Positions 16,601 through 25,852 of a stretch of 64,000 nt of DNA are shown here, piece by piece. The notes beneath the pieces are model-generated. The model was not told the origin of the DNA. It worked only from the letters and a program-made list of their open reading frames with translations, and made no database searches. The stretch comes from Solirubrobacteraceae bacterium (GTDB lineage: Bacteria > Actinomycetota > Thermoleophilia > Solirubrobacterales > Solirubrobacteraceae), in assembly GCA_017882375.1 (NCBI GenBank), contig JADGPP010000005.1, positions 23,803 through 87,802 on the forward strand, given 5' to 3'. Position numbers and translations under genes: made by a program. Position 1 is the first letter of the stretch. Each line of letters starts with the position of its first letter.

Positions 16601-17677
16601 ATGGAGAGCAGCGGAAGCTATCTGGCGGTCATCAAGGTCGTGGGTGTCGGCGGCGGCGGCACCAACGCGGTCAGCCGCATGGTCGACGCCGGACTGCGCG
16701 GCGTGGAGTTCATCGCCGCCAACACCGACGCTCAGGCGCTCGCCATGTGCGACGCCGACATCAAGCTGAACATCGGCCACGAGTCGACCAAAGGCCTCGG
16801 CGCCGGCGCCAACCCCGACGTCGGCCTGGGCGCTGCCGCGGAGTCGCGCGACGAAATCAAGGAGGCGCTGAAGGGCGCCGACATGGTGTTCGTCACCGCC
16901 GGCGAGGGCGGCGGCACCGGCACCGGCGCAGCTCCCGTGATCGCCGAGATCGCCAAGAACGAGATCGGCGCCCTGACCGTCGGCGTGGTCACGCGCCCGT
17001 TCGAGTTCGAGGGCTCCCAGCGCGGGCGGCAGGCCACCGAGGGCATCGAGCGCCTGCGCGAGGTCGTCGACACGCTGATCGTGATCCCCAACGAGAAGCT
17101 GCTGACCGTCGTCGAGCGGCGCACGTCGATGCTCGACGCCTTCCGCGAGGCCGACAACGTGCTGCGCCAGGGCGTCCAGGGGATCACCGACCTGATCACG
17201 ATCCCCGGGCTGATCAACCTCGACTTCGCCGACGTGCGCACGATCATGCAGGACGCCGGCTCGGCGCTGATGGGCATCGGCACGGCCGGCGGCGAGAACC
17301 GCAGCGCCGACGCTGCCAAGGCCGCGATCTCCTCGCCGCTGCTGGAAGAGTCAGTCGACGGCGCCACCGGCATCCTCTTGAACATCACCGGCGGCAAGGA
17401 TCTCGGCCTGTTCGAGGTCAACGACGCCGCCGAGACGATCCAGAACGCCGCCGACCCCAACGCCAACATCATCTTCGGCGCGGTGATCGACGAAAGCATG
17501 TCCGACGAGGTGCGCGTGACCGTCATCGGCACCGGCTTCGACCACCGTCCCGGGCGCAGCGCGCGCCGCGACAGCCGCTCGCGCGGTCGCGACCGCGGGC
17601 CGCGCATCGACGATCGCCAGCGTTCCTCGCTGGAGATCTCCGACGACGACATCGACGTACCGCCGTTCTTGCGTTAG
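16601..17677 (+). CDS. ftsZ: Cell division protein FtsZ
   Basis: The 358-aa tubulin-like GTPase forms the Z ring. GTP-binding motifs are [15 protein letters not shown], the tubulin signature [15 protein letters not shown], and the T7-loop region [11 protein letters not shown]. An Arg-rich linker leads to the conserved C-terminal peptide DIDVPPFLR, which binds partners such as SepF. It has its own promoter, so FtsZ can be made at higher levels than the rest of the cluster. The dcw run stops here; the next gene, gcvT, is metabolic, and there is no ftsA. Confidence 0.98.
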   Translation: MESSGSYLAVIKVVGVGGGGTNAVSRMVDAGLRGVEFIAANTDAQALAMCDADIKLNIGHESTKGLGAGANPDVGLGAAAESRDEIKEALKGADMVFVTAGEGGGTGTGAAPVIAEIAKNEIGALTVGVVTRPFEFEGSQRGRQATEGIERLREVVDTLIVIPNEKLLTVVERRTSMLDAFREADNVLRQGVQGITDLITIPGLINLDFADVRTIMQDAGSALMGIGTAGGENRSADAAKAAISSPLLEESVDGATGILLNITGGKDLGLFEVNDAAETIQNAADPNANIIFGAVIDESMSDEVRVTVIGTGFDHRPGRSARRDSRSRGRDRGPRIDDRQRSSLEISDDDIDVPPFLR

Positions 17678-17706
17678 CGCTCGCCAGGCCGACGGTCCGA
17701 GACCGC

Positions 17707-17712
17707 TAGCCT
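17707..17712 (+). promoter_or_regulatory. Candidate leaderless -10 box before gcvT
   Basis: TAGCCT ends 7 nt before the gcvT GTG. No Shine-Dalgarno is visible between them. Confidence 0.4.
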
Positions 17713-17719
17713 GCGGGCC

Positions 17720-18802
17720 GTGCCCTCGACCCTGCGCCGCACTGCCCTCTATGACCAGCACGTGGCGGCGGGGGCGAAGCTGGTCGAGTTCGCCGGTTGG
17801 GAGATGCCCGTGCAGTACGAGGGCGTCGCGGCCGAGCACCGCGCGGTGCGCGAGGCTGCGGGTGTGTTCGACGTCTCGCACATGGGCGAGATCGAAGTGT
17901 CCGGCCCGCAGGCGCTACAGCTGTTGCAGCGACTGCTCTCAAACGACGTCGCGCAGATCGCGCTCGAGCTCGACGGCGGCGGTGCGCAGTACAGCGTGCT
18001 CTGCCGCGAGGACGGCGGCGTGCTCGACGACCTGTTCACCTATCGCCTCGACACCGACCGCTACCTGACCGTCACCAACGCCGCCAACCACGAGCGCGAC
18101 CTCGACTGGTTTCAGACGCACGCGCGCGACTTCCCCGAGGCTCAGGTCGTCGACCGGATCGACGACTACGCGATGATCGCCGTGCAGGGTCCGCTGGCGC
18201 GCGGCATCGTGCAGGCGATCTCCGATGCGCCGCTGCCCGCGCGCATGGCCGCCGCGACGCGTCGCCTGGCCGGCGAGGAGGTGCTCGTGTGCGGCACCGG
18301 CTACACCGGCGAGGATGGCGTCGAGCTGCTTTGCAGCCCCGCCGAAGCTGCCGGCCTGTGGGACGAGCTCGTGCGCCGCGGCGCCGTGCCCGCCGGGCTT
18401 GCCGCGCGCGACACGCTGCGCCTGGAGGTCTGCTTTCACCTCTACGGCAACGACCTGTCGACCGAGCGCGGCCCGATCGAAGCCGGCCTCGGCTGGTGTT
18501 GTCGCGAGGACACTCACTTCATCGGCGCGGATGCCGTGCGCGCGGTGCGCGAGTCCGGCCCGCGCGAGAAGCTCGTCGCGTTCGCGATCGACGGGCCCGG
18601 CATCGCCCGCCAGGGCAACCTGGTCGCCGGCGGCGGCGAGGTGACCAGCGGAACGATGTCGCCGAGCCTCGGCGTGGGCATCGGCATGGCTTACGTCCCC
18701 GCCGAGCACGCCGCGCCCGGCACGGCGCTGGAAATCGACGTTCGTGGCAAGATGCGCCGCGCCGTCGTCAAGCAGAAGCCGCTCTACCGAAAGGGCTCGT
18801 GA
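17720..18802 (+). CDS. gcvT: Glycine cleavage system T protein (aminomethyltransferase)
   Basis: The 360-aa T protein moves the methylene group from aminomethyl-lipoyl-GcvH to tetrahydrofolate and releases ammonia. Diagnostic sequence includes FAGWEMPVQYEG, VFDVSHMGEIEVSG, GTGYTGEDGVEL, LEVCFHLYGND and the C-terminal GTMSPSLGVGIGMAYVP. Length matches the family (about 365 aa). It is the first gene of the gcvT-gcvH-gcvPA-gcvPB operon. The GTG start is placed by alignment with typical N-termini (LRRTALYDQHVAAGAK). Confidence 0.96.
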   Translation: MPSTLRRTALYDQHVAAGAKLVEFAGWEMPVQYEGVAAEHRAVREAAGVFDVSHMGEIEVSGPQALQLLQRLLSNDVAQIALELDGGGAQYSVLCREDGGVLDDLFTYRLDTDRYLTVTNAANHERDLDWFQTHARDFPEAQVVDRIDDYAMIAVQGPLARGIVQAISDAPLPARMAAATRRLAGEEVLVCGTGYTGEDGVELLCSPAEAAGLWDELVRRGAVPAGLAARDTLRLEVCFHLYGNDLSTERGPIEAGLGWCCREDTHFIGADAVRAVRESGPREKLVAFAIDGPGIARQGNLVAGGGEVTSGTMSPSLGVGIGMAYVPAEHAAPGTALEIDVRGKMRRAVVKQKPLYRKGS

Positions 18803-19201
18803 ATGGCCGAGGCAAGCTACCCCGAGGATCTGCTCTACCACCCCGAGCACGACTGGGCGCGCATCGACGCCGCCGACCCTGCTGTGGCGACGCTCGGCAT
18901 CACCTGGTACGCCCAGGATTCGCTCGGCGAGGTCGTCTTCTTCGACCTGCCGGCGGTCGGCGCCAGCGTCAGCAAGGACGCCTCCTACGCCGAGGTCGAG
19001 TCGGTCAAGGCCGTCTCGGACGTGATCGCCCCGCTGTCCGGTGAGATCGTCGAGGTCAACGAGGCGCTCGCCGACGACCTGCAGAAGATCAACGAGGACC
19101 CCTACGGCGAGGGCTGGCTGGTCAAGGTGCGCATCGCCGATCCCGCCGAGCGCGAGCAGCTGATGGACGCGCGCGCGTATGCAGCCACGCTCGGTGGCTA
19201 G
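18803..19201 (+). CDS. gcvH: Glycine cleavage system H protein (lipoyl carrier)
   Basis: The 132-aa lipoyl-domain protein shuttles the aminomethyl intermediate between the P, T and L proteins. The lipoylated lysine is in VESVKAVSD (K69). The N-terminal YHPEHDWARID and C-terminal EGWLVKVRI are typical. The ATG directly follows the gcvT stop. Neither the L protein nor lipoate-attachment genes are in the window. Confidence 0.96.
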   Translation: MAEASYPEDLLYHPEHDWARIDAADPAVATLGITWYAQDSLGEVVFFDLPAVGASVSKDASYAEVESVKAVSDVIAPLSGEIVEVNEALADDLQKINEDPYGEGWLVKVRIADPAEREQLMDARAYAATLGG

Positions 19202-19216
19202 GCTGACGCCAGCACC

Positions 19217-20632
19217 TTGAGCCGTTACACCGCCATCACCCCCGCGGACCTCGACGCGATGCTCGCCGCCATCGGCGTGTCATCCGTGCAGGAGATCTTC
19301 GAGCGCCAGATCCCCGAGGGGGTCCGCCTCGGCCGCGAGCTCGACCTCCCACAGGGCCTCTCCGAGCAGGAGGTCTTCGCGCACCTGTCGCAGCTCGCTG
19401 CGCGCAACGTCTCAGCCGAAGACGAGCTGAGCTTCCTCGGCGCCGGCATGTACGACCACTACGTGCCCGCGCTGATCGACATGCTGATGGAGCGCTCGGA
19501 GTTCCTCACCCCGTACACGCCGTATCAGCCGGAGATCTCCCAGGGCGGGCTGCAGGTGATGTTCGAGTACCAGACGGCGATCTCCGAGCTCACCGGCCTG
19601 CCCGTCTCCAACGCCTCGACCTACGAGGGCCCGTCGGCGGTCGCCGCAGCGGCCTACCTGGCCAAGCTGCACAACTCAAAGCGGCGCCTGGTCATCAGCG
19701 CCGGGCTTCATCCGCACACGATCGAGACGCTGCGCACGCTCGCGCACGGCTACGGCATGGAGGTCGTGCTGGTGGCGCTGACCACCTGCTCCGCCGGCGC
19801 TGCCCCCGGCTCCACCGGCGGCGTCACCGATCCCGACGCCTGGGCGGGCGCGATCGACGACGACACCAGCGCCGCGATCTTCGCGCAGCCGAACTTCTAC
19901 GGCGCCGTGGAGGACGCCGCGGCGCTCAGCGCCGCCGCCAAGGACGCCGGCGAGCCGGTGGTGATCGCCCAGGTCGACCCGATCACGCTCGGCATCCTTC
20001 AGCCGCCGGGCGCGTGCGGCGTCGACGTCGCCGTCGGCGAGGGCCAGCCGCTCGGCAACCGCCTGGACTTCGGCGGGCCGTCCTTCGGCTTCTTCGCCGC
20101 GCGCGAGGAGTACCTGCGCCGGATGCCCGGGCGGATCGCCGGCGAGACCGTCGACGTCGACGGGCGGCGCGGCTTCGTGCTCACGCTGCAGACGCGCGAG
20201 CAGCACATCCGCCGCGAGAAGGCCACCTCGAACATCTGCACCGCGCAGGCGCTCAACGCGCTCGCCGGCGTCGTCTACCTGGCGTGGCTCGGGCGCCGCG
20301 GGATCGTCGAGCTGGGCGAGCTGCTGCTCTCGCGCACGCACTATGCGCGCGAGCAGCTCGCCGCGCTGGCCGGCGTGGAGAAGCTGCACGAGCAGTCCGT
20401 CGTCCGCGAGTTCGCGCTGCGCCTCGATGCCGATGTCGCCGCCGTTCGCGGGCGTTGTCTGGCCCAGGGCGTCAACCCGGGCGTCGACGTTCAGGCGCTC
20501 AGCGGCCGCGACGAGGATCGCGGGGTGCTGCTCGTGGCGATCACAGAGCGGCGCTCGCGCGCTGACATCGATCGGCTGGCCGAGGTGCTGGGAGCCGCCG
20601 TCGCGTCCGAGCGCCAGGCGGTGCCCGCGTGA
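19217..20632 (+). CDS. gcvPA: Glycine dehydrogenase (decarboxylating) subunit 1, GcvPA
   Basis: The 471-aa N-terminal half of the split P protein forms an alpha2beta2 PLP enzyme with GcvPB that decarboxylates glycine. RYTAITPADLDAMLAAIGV, FLGAGMYDHYVPALI, FLTPYTPYQPEISQGGLQ and NASTYEGPSA are family signatures. The start is a TTG at 19217, the only start in frame that keeps the RYTA motif; no clear Shine-Dalgarno is visible. The stop overlaps the gcvPB GTG (GTGA), fitting balanced subunit synthesis. Confidence 0.94.
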   Translation: MSRYTAITPADLDAMLAAIGVSSVQEIFERQIPEGVRLGRELDLPQGLSEQEVFAHLSQLAARNVSAEDELSFLGAGMYDHYVPALIDMLMERSEFLTPYTPYQPEISQGGLQVMFEYQTAISELTGLPVSNASTYEGPSAVAAAAYLAKLHNSKRRLVISAGLHPHTIETLRTLAHGYGMEVVLVALTTCSAGAAPGSTGGVTDPDAWAGAIDDDTSAAIFAQPNFYGAVEDAAALSAAAKDAGEPVVIAQVDPITLGILQPPGACGVDVAVGEGQPLGNRLDFGGPSFGFFAAREEYLRRMPGRIAGETVDVDGRRGFVLTLQTREQHIRREKATSNICTAQALNALAGVVYLAWLGRRGIVELGELLLSRTHYAREQLAALAGVEKLHEQSVVREFALRLDADVAAVRGRCLAQGVNPGVDVQALSGRDEDRGVLLVAITERRSRADIDRLAEVLGAAVASERQAVPA

Positions 20633-22209
20633 GCGCGATCGACGAAAACCACCTTCACGCCGATCCGGGGATCGACGGCCACCATCCCCACCATCCCGCG
20701 ACCGCGGCCGCCGCCGGGCCGATGCAGCGCGAGCGCGCGCGGACGATCTTCCAGAAGGGCTCGCCCGGGCGGCGCGCGTTCGTCTGCCCGCCGCTGGACG
20801 TGCCGATGCCCGACGCCGAGGAGCTGTTGCCCAAGCGTTTTCGCCGTGAGCAGCCGCCGCGCCTGCCGGAGGTCTCAGAGCCGGAGATCGTGCGCCACTA
20901 CGTCGGCATCTCCAAGCGCAACTTCGATCTGGACTCGGGCTTCTATCCGCTCGGCTCGTGCACGATGAAGCACAACCCGCGCCTGCACGAGCGCGCCGCC
21001 GCGCTGCCCGGTCATGCGCGGCTGCACCCGCTGCAGGACCCCGAGCGCGCGCAGGGCGCGCTTGAGCTGATGTTCAACCTGCAGGGCGCGCTGGCGGAGA
21101 TCTCCGGCCTGCCGCACGTCTCGCTGCAGCCCTCGGCGGGCTCGCACGGCGAGCTCGCGGGCGTTCTGCTGACGCGTGCCTACCACGAGGATCGCGGCGA
21201 GACGCGCCACAAGGTGCTCACGCCCGACACCGCACACGGAACCAACCCGGCGACCGTCACGATGGCCGGGCTGGAGGTCGTCAAGCTCGCGACCAACCCC
21301 GACGGCGGCATCGACCTCGACGATCTGCGCGCGAAGGCCGATTCCGACGTCGCCTGCCTGATGCTCACCAACCCGAACACGCTCGGGCTGTTCGACCCGA
21401 ACATCGAGGAGATCGCGGCAATCGTGCACGGCGTCGGCGCGACGCTGTACTACGACGGCGCGAACCTCAATGCCGTCATGGGCCTCTCGCGCCCCGGCGA
21501 CATGGGCTTTGACATCGTGCACTTCAACCTGCACAAGTCCTTCACCCAGCCGCACGGCGGCGGCGGCCCGGGATCCGGCCCGATCGCCGTGTCCGAGCGC
21601 ATCGCCCCGTTCCTGCCGCGCCCGGTCGTCGCGCGCGACGGCGACGGCTCCTTCGCGCTGGACTTCGACCGCGAGCCCGGATCGAAGTCGATCGGGCGCC
21701 TGCGCGGCTTCCACGGCAACTACGGCTGCTTCGTGCGCTCTTATGCCTACATCTGCTCGCTCGGCGCCGACGGGCTCAAGGACGCCTCCGAAGTGGCCGT
21801 GCTCAACGCCAACTACCTGCTCGCCCGGCTGCGCGAGAAGGGCGTTGCCGAGCACCTGCCGCTGGCCTACGGCGAGCTCTGCATGCACGAGTTCGTGCTC
21901 TCCGGCGGCCCGATGAAGCGCGCGCTGAAGATCAAGACGCTCGATCTCGCCAAGCGCCTGCTCGACTTCGGCTTTCACCCGCCGACCGTCTACTTCCCGT
22001 TGCTCGTCGACGAGGCGCTGATGATCGAGCCGACCGAGACCGAGACCAAGGAGACGCTCGACGCGTTCGCCGATGCGATCGCGCAGATCCTCGCCGAGGC
22101 GGCCGCCGACCCCGAGATCGCGCTCGGCGCGCCCTACTCCACGCCCGTGCGGCGCCTAGACGAGGTGGCGGCGGCCAAGCGTCCGGTCATCCGCCAGGCG
22201 CTCGACTAG
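20629..22209 (+). CDS. gcvPB: Glycine dehydrogenase (decarboxylating) subunit 2, GcvPB, with His-rich N-terminus
   Basis: The 526-aa C-terminal half of the split P protein carries the PLP lysine in NLHKSFTQPHGGGGPG (K303). Other motifs are YPLGSCTMKHNPR, LQPSAGSHGELAG and TPDTAHGTNPA. The protein is about 35-40 residues longer than usual at the N-terminus, and the extension contains a His cluster (HHPHHP at about residues 18-23). An in-frame ATG at 20722 (residue 32) would remove it, but the overlap of GTG 20629 with the gcvPA stop favours the longer form. Confidence 0.94.
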   Translation: MSAIDENHLHADPGIDGHHPHHPATAAAAGPMQRERARTIFQKGSPGRRAFVCPPLDVPMPDAEELLPKRFRREQPPRLPEVSEPEIVRHYVGISKRNFDLDSGFYPLGSCTMKHNPRLHERAAALPGHARLHPLQDPERAQGALELMFNLQGALAEISGLPHVSLQPSAGSHGELAGVLLTRAYHEDRGETRHKVLTPDTAHGTNPATVTMAGLEVVKLATNPDGGIDLDDLRAKADSDVACLMLTNPNTLGLFDPNIEEIAAIVHGVGATLYYDGANLNAVMGLSRPGDMGFDIVHFNLHKSFTQPHGGGGPGSGPIAVSERIAPFLPRPVVARDGDGSFALDFDREPGSKSIGRLRGFHGNYGCFVRSYAYICSLGADGLKDASEVAVLNANYLLARLREKGVAEHLPLAYGELCMHEFVLSGGPMKRALKIKTLDLAKRLLDFGFHPPTVYFPLLVDEALMIEPTETETKETLDAFADAIAQILAEAAADPEIALGAPYSTPVRRLDEVAAAKRPVIRQALD

Positions 22210-22212
22210 GCT
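22207..22212 (+). promoter_or_regulatory. Candidate leaderless -10 box before the aldo/keto reductase gene
   Basis: TAGGCT ends 8 nt before the ATG at 22221. Its TAG is the gcvPB stop codon. Confidence 0.35.
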
Positions 22213-22220
22213 CAGCGCCG

Positions 22221-23258
22221 ATGGCGATCTCCTACCGCGAGCTCGGCAGCACCGGCGTAAAGGTCAGCCCGCTGTGCCTCGGCGCGATGATGTTCGGGGC
22301 TTGGGGCAACACCGACCACGAGGACTCGATCCGGATCATCCACCGCGCGCTCGACGCGGGCATCAACTTCATCGACACCGCCGACGTGTACTCGCGCGGC
22401 GAGTCCGAGGAGATCGTCGGCGAGGCGCTCGCCGGGGGGCGCCGCGACTCGGTCGTGCTCGCCACCAAGGTGCACGGCAAGATGCACGACGACGATCCCA
22501 ACCAGTTCGGCAACACGCGTCGCTGGATCGTCCAAGAGGTCGAGAACAGCCTGCGGCGTCTGAAGACCGACTGGATCGACCTCTACCAGATACACCGCCC
22601 CGAGCTCGACACCGACATCGACGAGACGCTCGGCGCGCTGACCGACCTCGTGCGCGCTGGCAAGGTCCGCTACATCGGCAGCTCGACGTTCCCCCCGGGT
22701 CAGATCGTCGAGGCCCAGTGGGTCGCGCAGCGGCGCGGACGCGAGCGCTTCGTCTGCGAGCAGCCGCCCTACTCGCTGCTGCACCGCGCGATCGAGGCGG
22801 AGGTGCTGCCGGTGTGTGAGAAGCACCGCATGGGCGTGATCGCGTGGAGCCCGCTGGCCGGCGGTTGGCTGTCGGGCAAATACGGCAAGGGGGGCCAGTC
22901 GCCGGACACCAGCAGGCGCGCGCAGATGATGCCCTCGCGCTTTGACATGTCGCTGGCGGCCAACCAGGCAAAGCTCCAGGCCGTGGATGCCTTCACCAAC
23001 CTCGCCGAGCAGTCGGGCATGACGCTGATCGAGCTCGCGCTGGCGTTCGTCACGACCCATCCCGCAGTGACCGCCGCGATCATCGGGCCGCGTACGATGG
23101 GGCAGCTGGAGAGCCAGCTGCCGGCGCTCTCGCAAACGCTCGACGCACAGACCCTCGACCGGATCGACGAGATCGTCGCGCCCGGGACGAACGTCAAAGC
23201 CGACGAGCGTGGTTGGGATCCGCCGTGGCTGACCGACAGCGCCCTGCGGCGGCGCTGA
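22221..23258 (+). CDS. Aldo/keto reductase
   Basis: The 345-aa TIM-barrel NADPH oxidoreductase belongs to the YghZ/Kv-beta-like branch. YRELGSTGVKVSPLCLGAMMFG is the usual N-terminus. The catalytic tetrad is recognisable: Asp and Tyr in FIDTADVYSRGESEE, Lys in LATKVHGK and His in LYQIHRPELD. The C-terminal AIIGPRTMGQLE contributes to cofactor binding. The substrate cannot be told from sequence. It lies between the gcv operon and trpS on the same strand. Confidence 0.9.
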   Translation: MAISYRELGSTGVKVSPLCLGAMMFGAWGNTDHEDSIRIIHRALDAGINFIDTADVYSRGESEEIVGEALAGGRRDSVVLATKVHGKMHDDDPNQFGNTRRWIVQEVENSLRRLKTDWIDLYQIHRPELDTDIDETLGALTDLVRAGKVRYIGSSTFPPGQIVEAQWVAQRRGRERFVCEQPPYSLLHRAIEAEVLPVCEKHRMGVIAWSPLAGGWLSGKYGKGGQSPDTSRRAQMMPSRFDMSLAANQAKLQAVDAFTNLAEQSGMTLIELALAFVTTHPAVTAAIIGPRTMGQLESQLPALSQTLDAQTLDRIDEIVAPGTNVKADERGWDPPWLTDSALRRR

Positions 23259-23274
23259 GCGACGGCGAGACCGC

Positions 23275-24288
23275 GTGCGCATCTTCTCCGGCATCCAGCC
23301 CACCGGGCGCAAGCACCTGGGCAACTACATCGGCGCGATCGTCCAGTACGTCTCCAGCCAGGACCGCGGCGAGGGCTTCTTCTGCATCGTCGACCTGCAT
23401 GCGATCACCGTCGCCTACGACCCGGCCGAGCTGCGCCAGCGCACCTATGACACGACAGCGATCCTGCTCGCGGCGGGACTCGATCCGGCGCGCTGCACGC
23501 TGTTTCGCCAGTCAGACGTCCCGCAACACACCGGGCTGACCTGGCTGCTGTCCAGCGTCACCGAGCTCGGGCGCCTGCAACGCATGCACCAGTTCCGCGA
23601 CAAGTCGCTGGCCCAGCGCGAGCTCGTCCCGGCGGCGCTGCTGCTGTATCCGGTGCTGCAGGCCGCCGATGTGCTTGCCTACCGTGCCCACGAGGTGCCC
23701 GTCGGCGAGGACCAGCGCGAGCACCTGGAGCTGATGCGCGACGTCGCGCGGCGCTTCAACGCACGCTTTGGCGATGGCGAGGACGTGCTCGTCGTTCCCG
23801 AGCACCGCATCCCGCAGGTCGGCGCGCGGGTCATGGACCTGCAGGACCCGACGCGCAAGATGTCCACGACGGGCGGCTCCGAACAGGGGACCGTGTACGT
23901 GCTCGACGAGCCCAAGGCGATCGAGAAGAAGCTCAAGAGCGCCGTCACCGACTCCGGCTCGGAGGTTCGCCGCGCGTCCGACAAGCCTGGCGTCAGCAAC
24001 CTGATCGAGATCCTCGCCGCCGTGCGCGGCTCAGACCCTGCGGCGGTCGAGGCAGAGCTCGCACAGGCGCGTTACGGCGAGCTGAAGGCGGCGGTCGCCA
24101 CCGCCGTCGTCGACTACCTCGCGCCGGTGCGCGAACGCTACGAGCGCCTGCGCGCCGACGAGGACGCGCTCGAGCAGATCCTCTCAGATGGCGCCGTGCG
24201 CGCCGAGACGATCGCCGCCGAGACGCTCGCCGACGTGCGCGAGCGCATGGGCGTCGGCGGTCCCCGTCGGGCGCGGACAGTAACTTGA
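23275..24288 (+). CDS. trpS: Tryptophanyl-tRNA synthetase
   Basis: The 337-aa class I aminoacyl-tRNA synthetase charges tRNA-Trp. It has the HIGH-equivalent HLGN in SGIQPTGRKHLGNYIGA, the KMSKS-equivalent KMSTT, and LYPVLQAADVLAYRA and GEDQREHLELMRDVA of TrpRS. Length is that of the standard enzyme. The GTG at 23275 gives the canonical VRIFSGIQPTG. Only 16 nt separate it from the upstream reductase gene. Confidence 0.96.
   Translation: MRIFSGIQPTGRKHLGNYIGAIVQYVSSQDRGEGFFCIVDLHAITVAYDPAELRQRTYDTTAILLAAGLDPARCTLFRQSDVPQHTGLTWLLSSVTELGRLQRMHQFRDKSLAQRELVPAALLLYPVLQAADVLAYRAHEVPVGEDQREHLELMRDVARRFNARFGDGEDVLVVPEHRIPQVGARVMDLQDPTRKMSTTGGSEQGTVYVLDEPKAIEKKLKSAVTDSGSEVRRASDKPGVSNLIEILAAVRGSDPAAVEAELAQARYGELKAAVATAVVDYLAPVRERYERLRADEDALEQILSDGAVRAETIAAETLADVRERMGVGGPRRARTVT
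24281..24286 (+). promoter_or_regulatory. Candidate leaderless -10 box before scpA
   Basis: TAACTT ends 6 nt before the scpA ATG and overlaps the end of trpS. Confidence 0.4.
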
Positions 24289-24292
24289 GCGC

Positions 24293-25075
24293 ATGAGCCT
24301 GGCGACGCTGGAGCTTGACTTGGAGGTCTTCACGGGCCCGTTCGACCTGCTGCTGACGCTCGTGCTGCGCGAAGAGGTCGACCTGCTCGAGCTGCAGCTA
24401 GCCGAGGTCGTGCTCGCCTACCTCGACCACCTCGAGGAGCGCGGCGAGCTGGACCTGGAGACCGCGACGGAGTTCATCGTGCTGATCGCGGCGTTGCTGG
24501 AGCTGAAGTCGCGGCTGATGCTGATGGGCGAGGAGGAAGAGGAGCTCGACATCGAGCCGGAGCAGGCCGCCGAGGAGCTGCTCGCGCGGATGCTCGACGC
24601 GCGCCGCTACCGTTCGGCGGCAGCTCACCTCGGCGAGCTGCTGGCGCAGGAGCGCGGAGTTTGCTTCCGCGAGGCGCCGCTGCCGGCGGGCCTGCGGCGA
24701 ACGATCGTCGCCCCGGCCGCGGGCTCACAGGACCCGCAGGTGCTCGGCGAGGCGATGGGCCGCCTGCTGCTGATGCCTGCGCAGATCAACCTGCGCCACG
24801 TCGCCGTTGCGCGCGTCGCCGTGGCCGAGCGACTGGCGCTGCTGCGCGGTCTGCTGCGGCGCGGGGCGTTCAGCTTCGACGAGGCCGTGCGCGGCGCCGA
24901 CCGGATGACCGTCGCGGTGACGCTGTTCGCGCTGCTGGAGCTGTACAAACGCGGCGAGGCCGACTGGGAGCAGGGTGAGAACTTCGGCGAGATCGCCGTG
25001 CACGCCCCAGAGGCCGCCCTCCCCGCGGTGCCAGTCACGCTGGCCGGCACAGCCGCCGGAGGGCTCGCGGGGTGA
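24293..25075 (+). CDS. scpA: Segregation and condensation protein A (kleisin)
   Basis: The 260-aa kleisin bridges SMC heads and binds ScpB in chromosome condensation. The N-terminal FTGPFDLLLTLVLREEVDLLEL is the ScpA signature. A long acidic helix (EEEEELDIEPEQAAEELL) and a C-terminal winged-helix region (VAVTLFALLELYKRGEA) follow. The stop overlaps the scpB GTG. smc itself is not in the window. Confidence 0.94.
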   Translation: MSLATLELDLEVFTGPFDLLLTLVLREEVDLLELQLAEVVLAYLDHLEERGELDLETATEFIVLIAALLELKSRLMLMGEEEEELDIEPEQAAEELLARMLDARRYRSAAAHLGELLAQERGVCFREAPLPAGLRRTIVAPAAGSQDPQVLGEAMGRLLLMPAQINLRHVAVARVAVAERLALLRGLLRRGAFSFDEAVRGADRMTVAVTLFALLELYKRGEADWEQGENFGEIAVHAPEAALPAVPVTLAGTAAGGLAG

Positions 25076-25674
25076 GCGATGCGCCCGCTGACGCTCCAAG
25101 CCTGGCGCGTACGGTCGAGTCGCTGCTGTTCCTCTCGACCGATCCGCTGAGCACGGCGGAGCTGGCCGAGGCGACGCAGGCCGGAGAGGGGGCGGTGGCG
25201 ACCGCGCTAGCGCTGCTGTCAGAACGCCACGCGCCGGGACGCTCGGGCATCGCGCTGCGCGAGCTCGGCGGCGGCTGGACGTTCGCCAGCGATCCCGGCT
25301 CCGAGGACGCCGCGCGGCGCCTGTTCAGCCGACCGCGCGTCTCCACGCTGACCCCGGCGCAGGCCGAGACGCTGGCGATCGTCGCCTACCTGCAGCCGGT
25401 CTCGCGACCGGAGATCGCACGCATCCGCGGTGTGAGCGCCGATTCGGCCGTCGCGACGCTGCTCGACCGCGGCCTGATCGACGAGGCCGGTCACTCGCAG
25501 TTCGGCGCCGTCATCTACCGCACGACCACGCAGTTCCTCAAGCTGTTCGGTCTGCGCAAGCTCGACGAGCTGCCCGACGTCGCCCGCTGGGACCCGACGC
25601 CCGAGGAGCAGGCCGAGCTGCGCGATCGGCTTCTTCGCGCCGGCGAGGCGCGCGCGGGCGGCGGCGAGTCCTGA
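25072..25674 (+). CDS. scpB: Segregation and condensation protein B
   Basis: The 200-aa partner of ScpA has two winged helices. LARTVESLLFLSTDPLSTAELAEA and the second-domain AETLAIVAYLQPVSRPEIARIRGV are ScpB signatures. The GTG overlaps the scpA stop. The stop codon at 25672-25674 coincides with the outer end of the inverted-repeat element that follows. In many genomes rluB comes directly after scpB; here the element and an oppositely oriented rlmN separate them. Confidence 0.94.
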   Translation: MSDAPADAPSLARTVESLLFLSTDPLSTAELAEATQAGEGAVATALALLSERHAPGRSGIALRELGGGWTFASDPGSEDAARRLFSRPRVSTLTPAQAETLAIVAYLQPVSRPEIARIRGVSADSAVATLLDRGLIDEAGHSQFGAVIYRTTTQFLKLFGLRKLDELPDVARWDPTPEEQAELRDRLLRAGEARAGGGES

Positions 25675-25727
25675 GGCTTGATGCGGGTTCATCGCCCGCA
25701 TCGCGCACTGCGCGCGGCGCACAGCGT

Positions 25728-25829
25728 GGGCTGAGTGTGTGCGCAAATAACGCCAGCGATAGCCATAGTAGTTACGCAGCGCCGGGCTGAGTGTGCGCAG
25801 ATAGCGCTGGCGATAGCCATAGTATTTAC
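25728..25829. repeat. Two imperfect 46-48 bp direct repeats inside the MITE-like element
   Basis: Copies at 25728-25775 and 25784-25829 both begin GGGCTGAGTGTG and share GCGATAGCCATAGTA near the end; the period is 56 bp. They differ by a GT indel and a few substitutions. Confidence 0.7.
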
Positions 25830-25852
25830 ATCGTATATACGATTGCTATCGC
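25810..25852. repeat. Nested inverted repeats inside the MITE-like element
   Basis: GCGATAGC (25810-25817) pairs with GCTATCGC (25845-25852). The loop contains the 14-bp perfect palindrome ATCGTATATACGAT (25830-25843). Such an AT palindrome is very unusual in this GC-rich setting and could be a protein-binding site or a cruciform. Confidence 0.6.

Noticed and set aside
17678-17719. Glycine riboswitch before gcvT
   Set aside because: Only 42 bp lie between ftsZ and gcvT, too short for the aptamer, and no matching core is visible.
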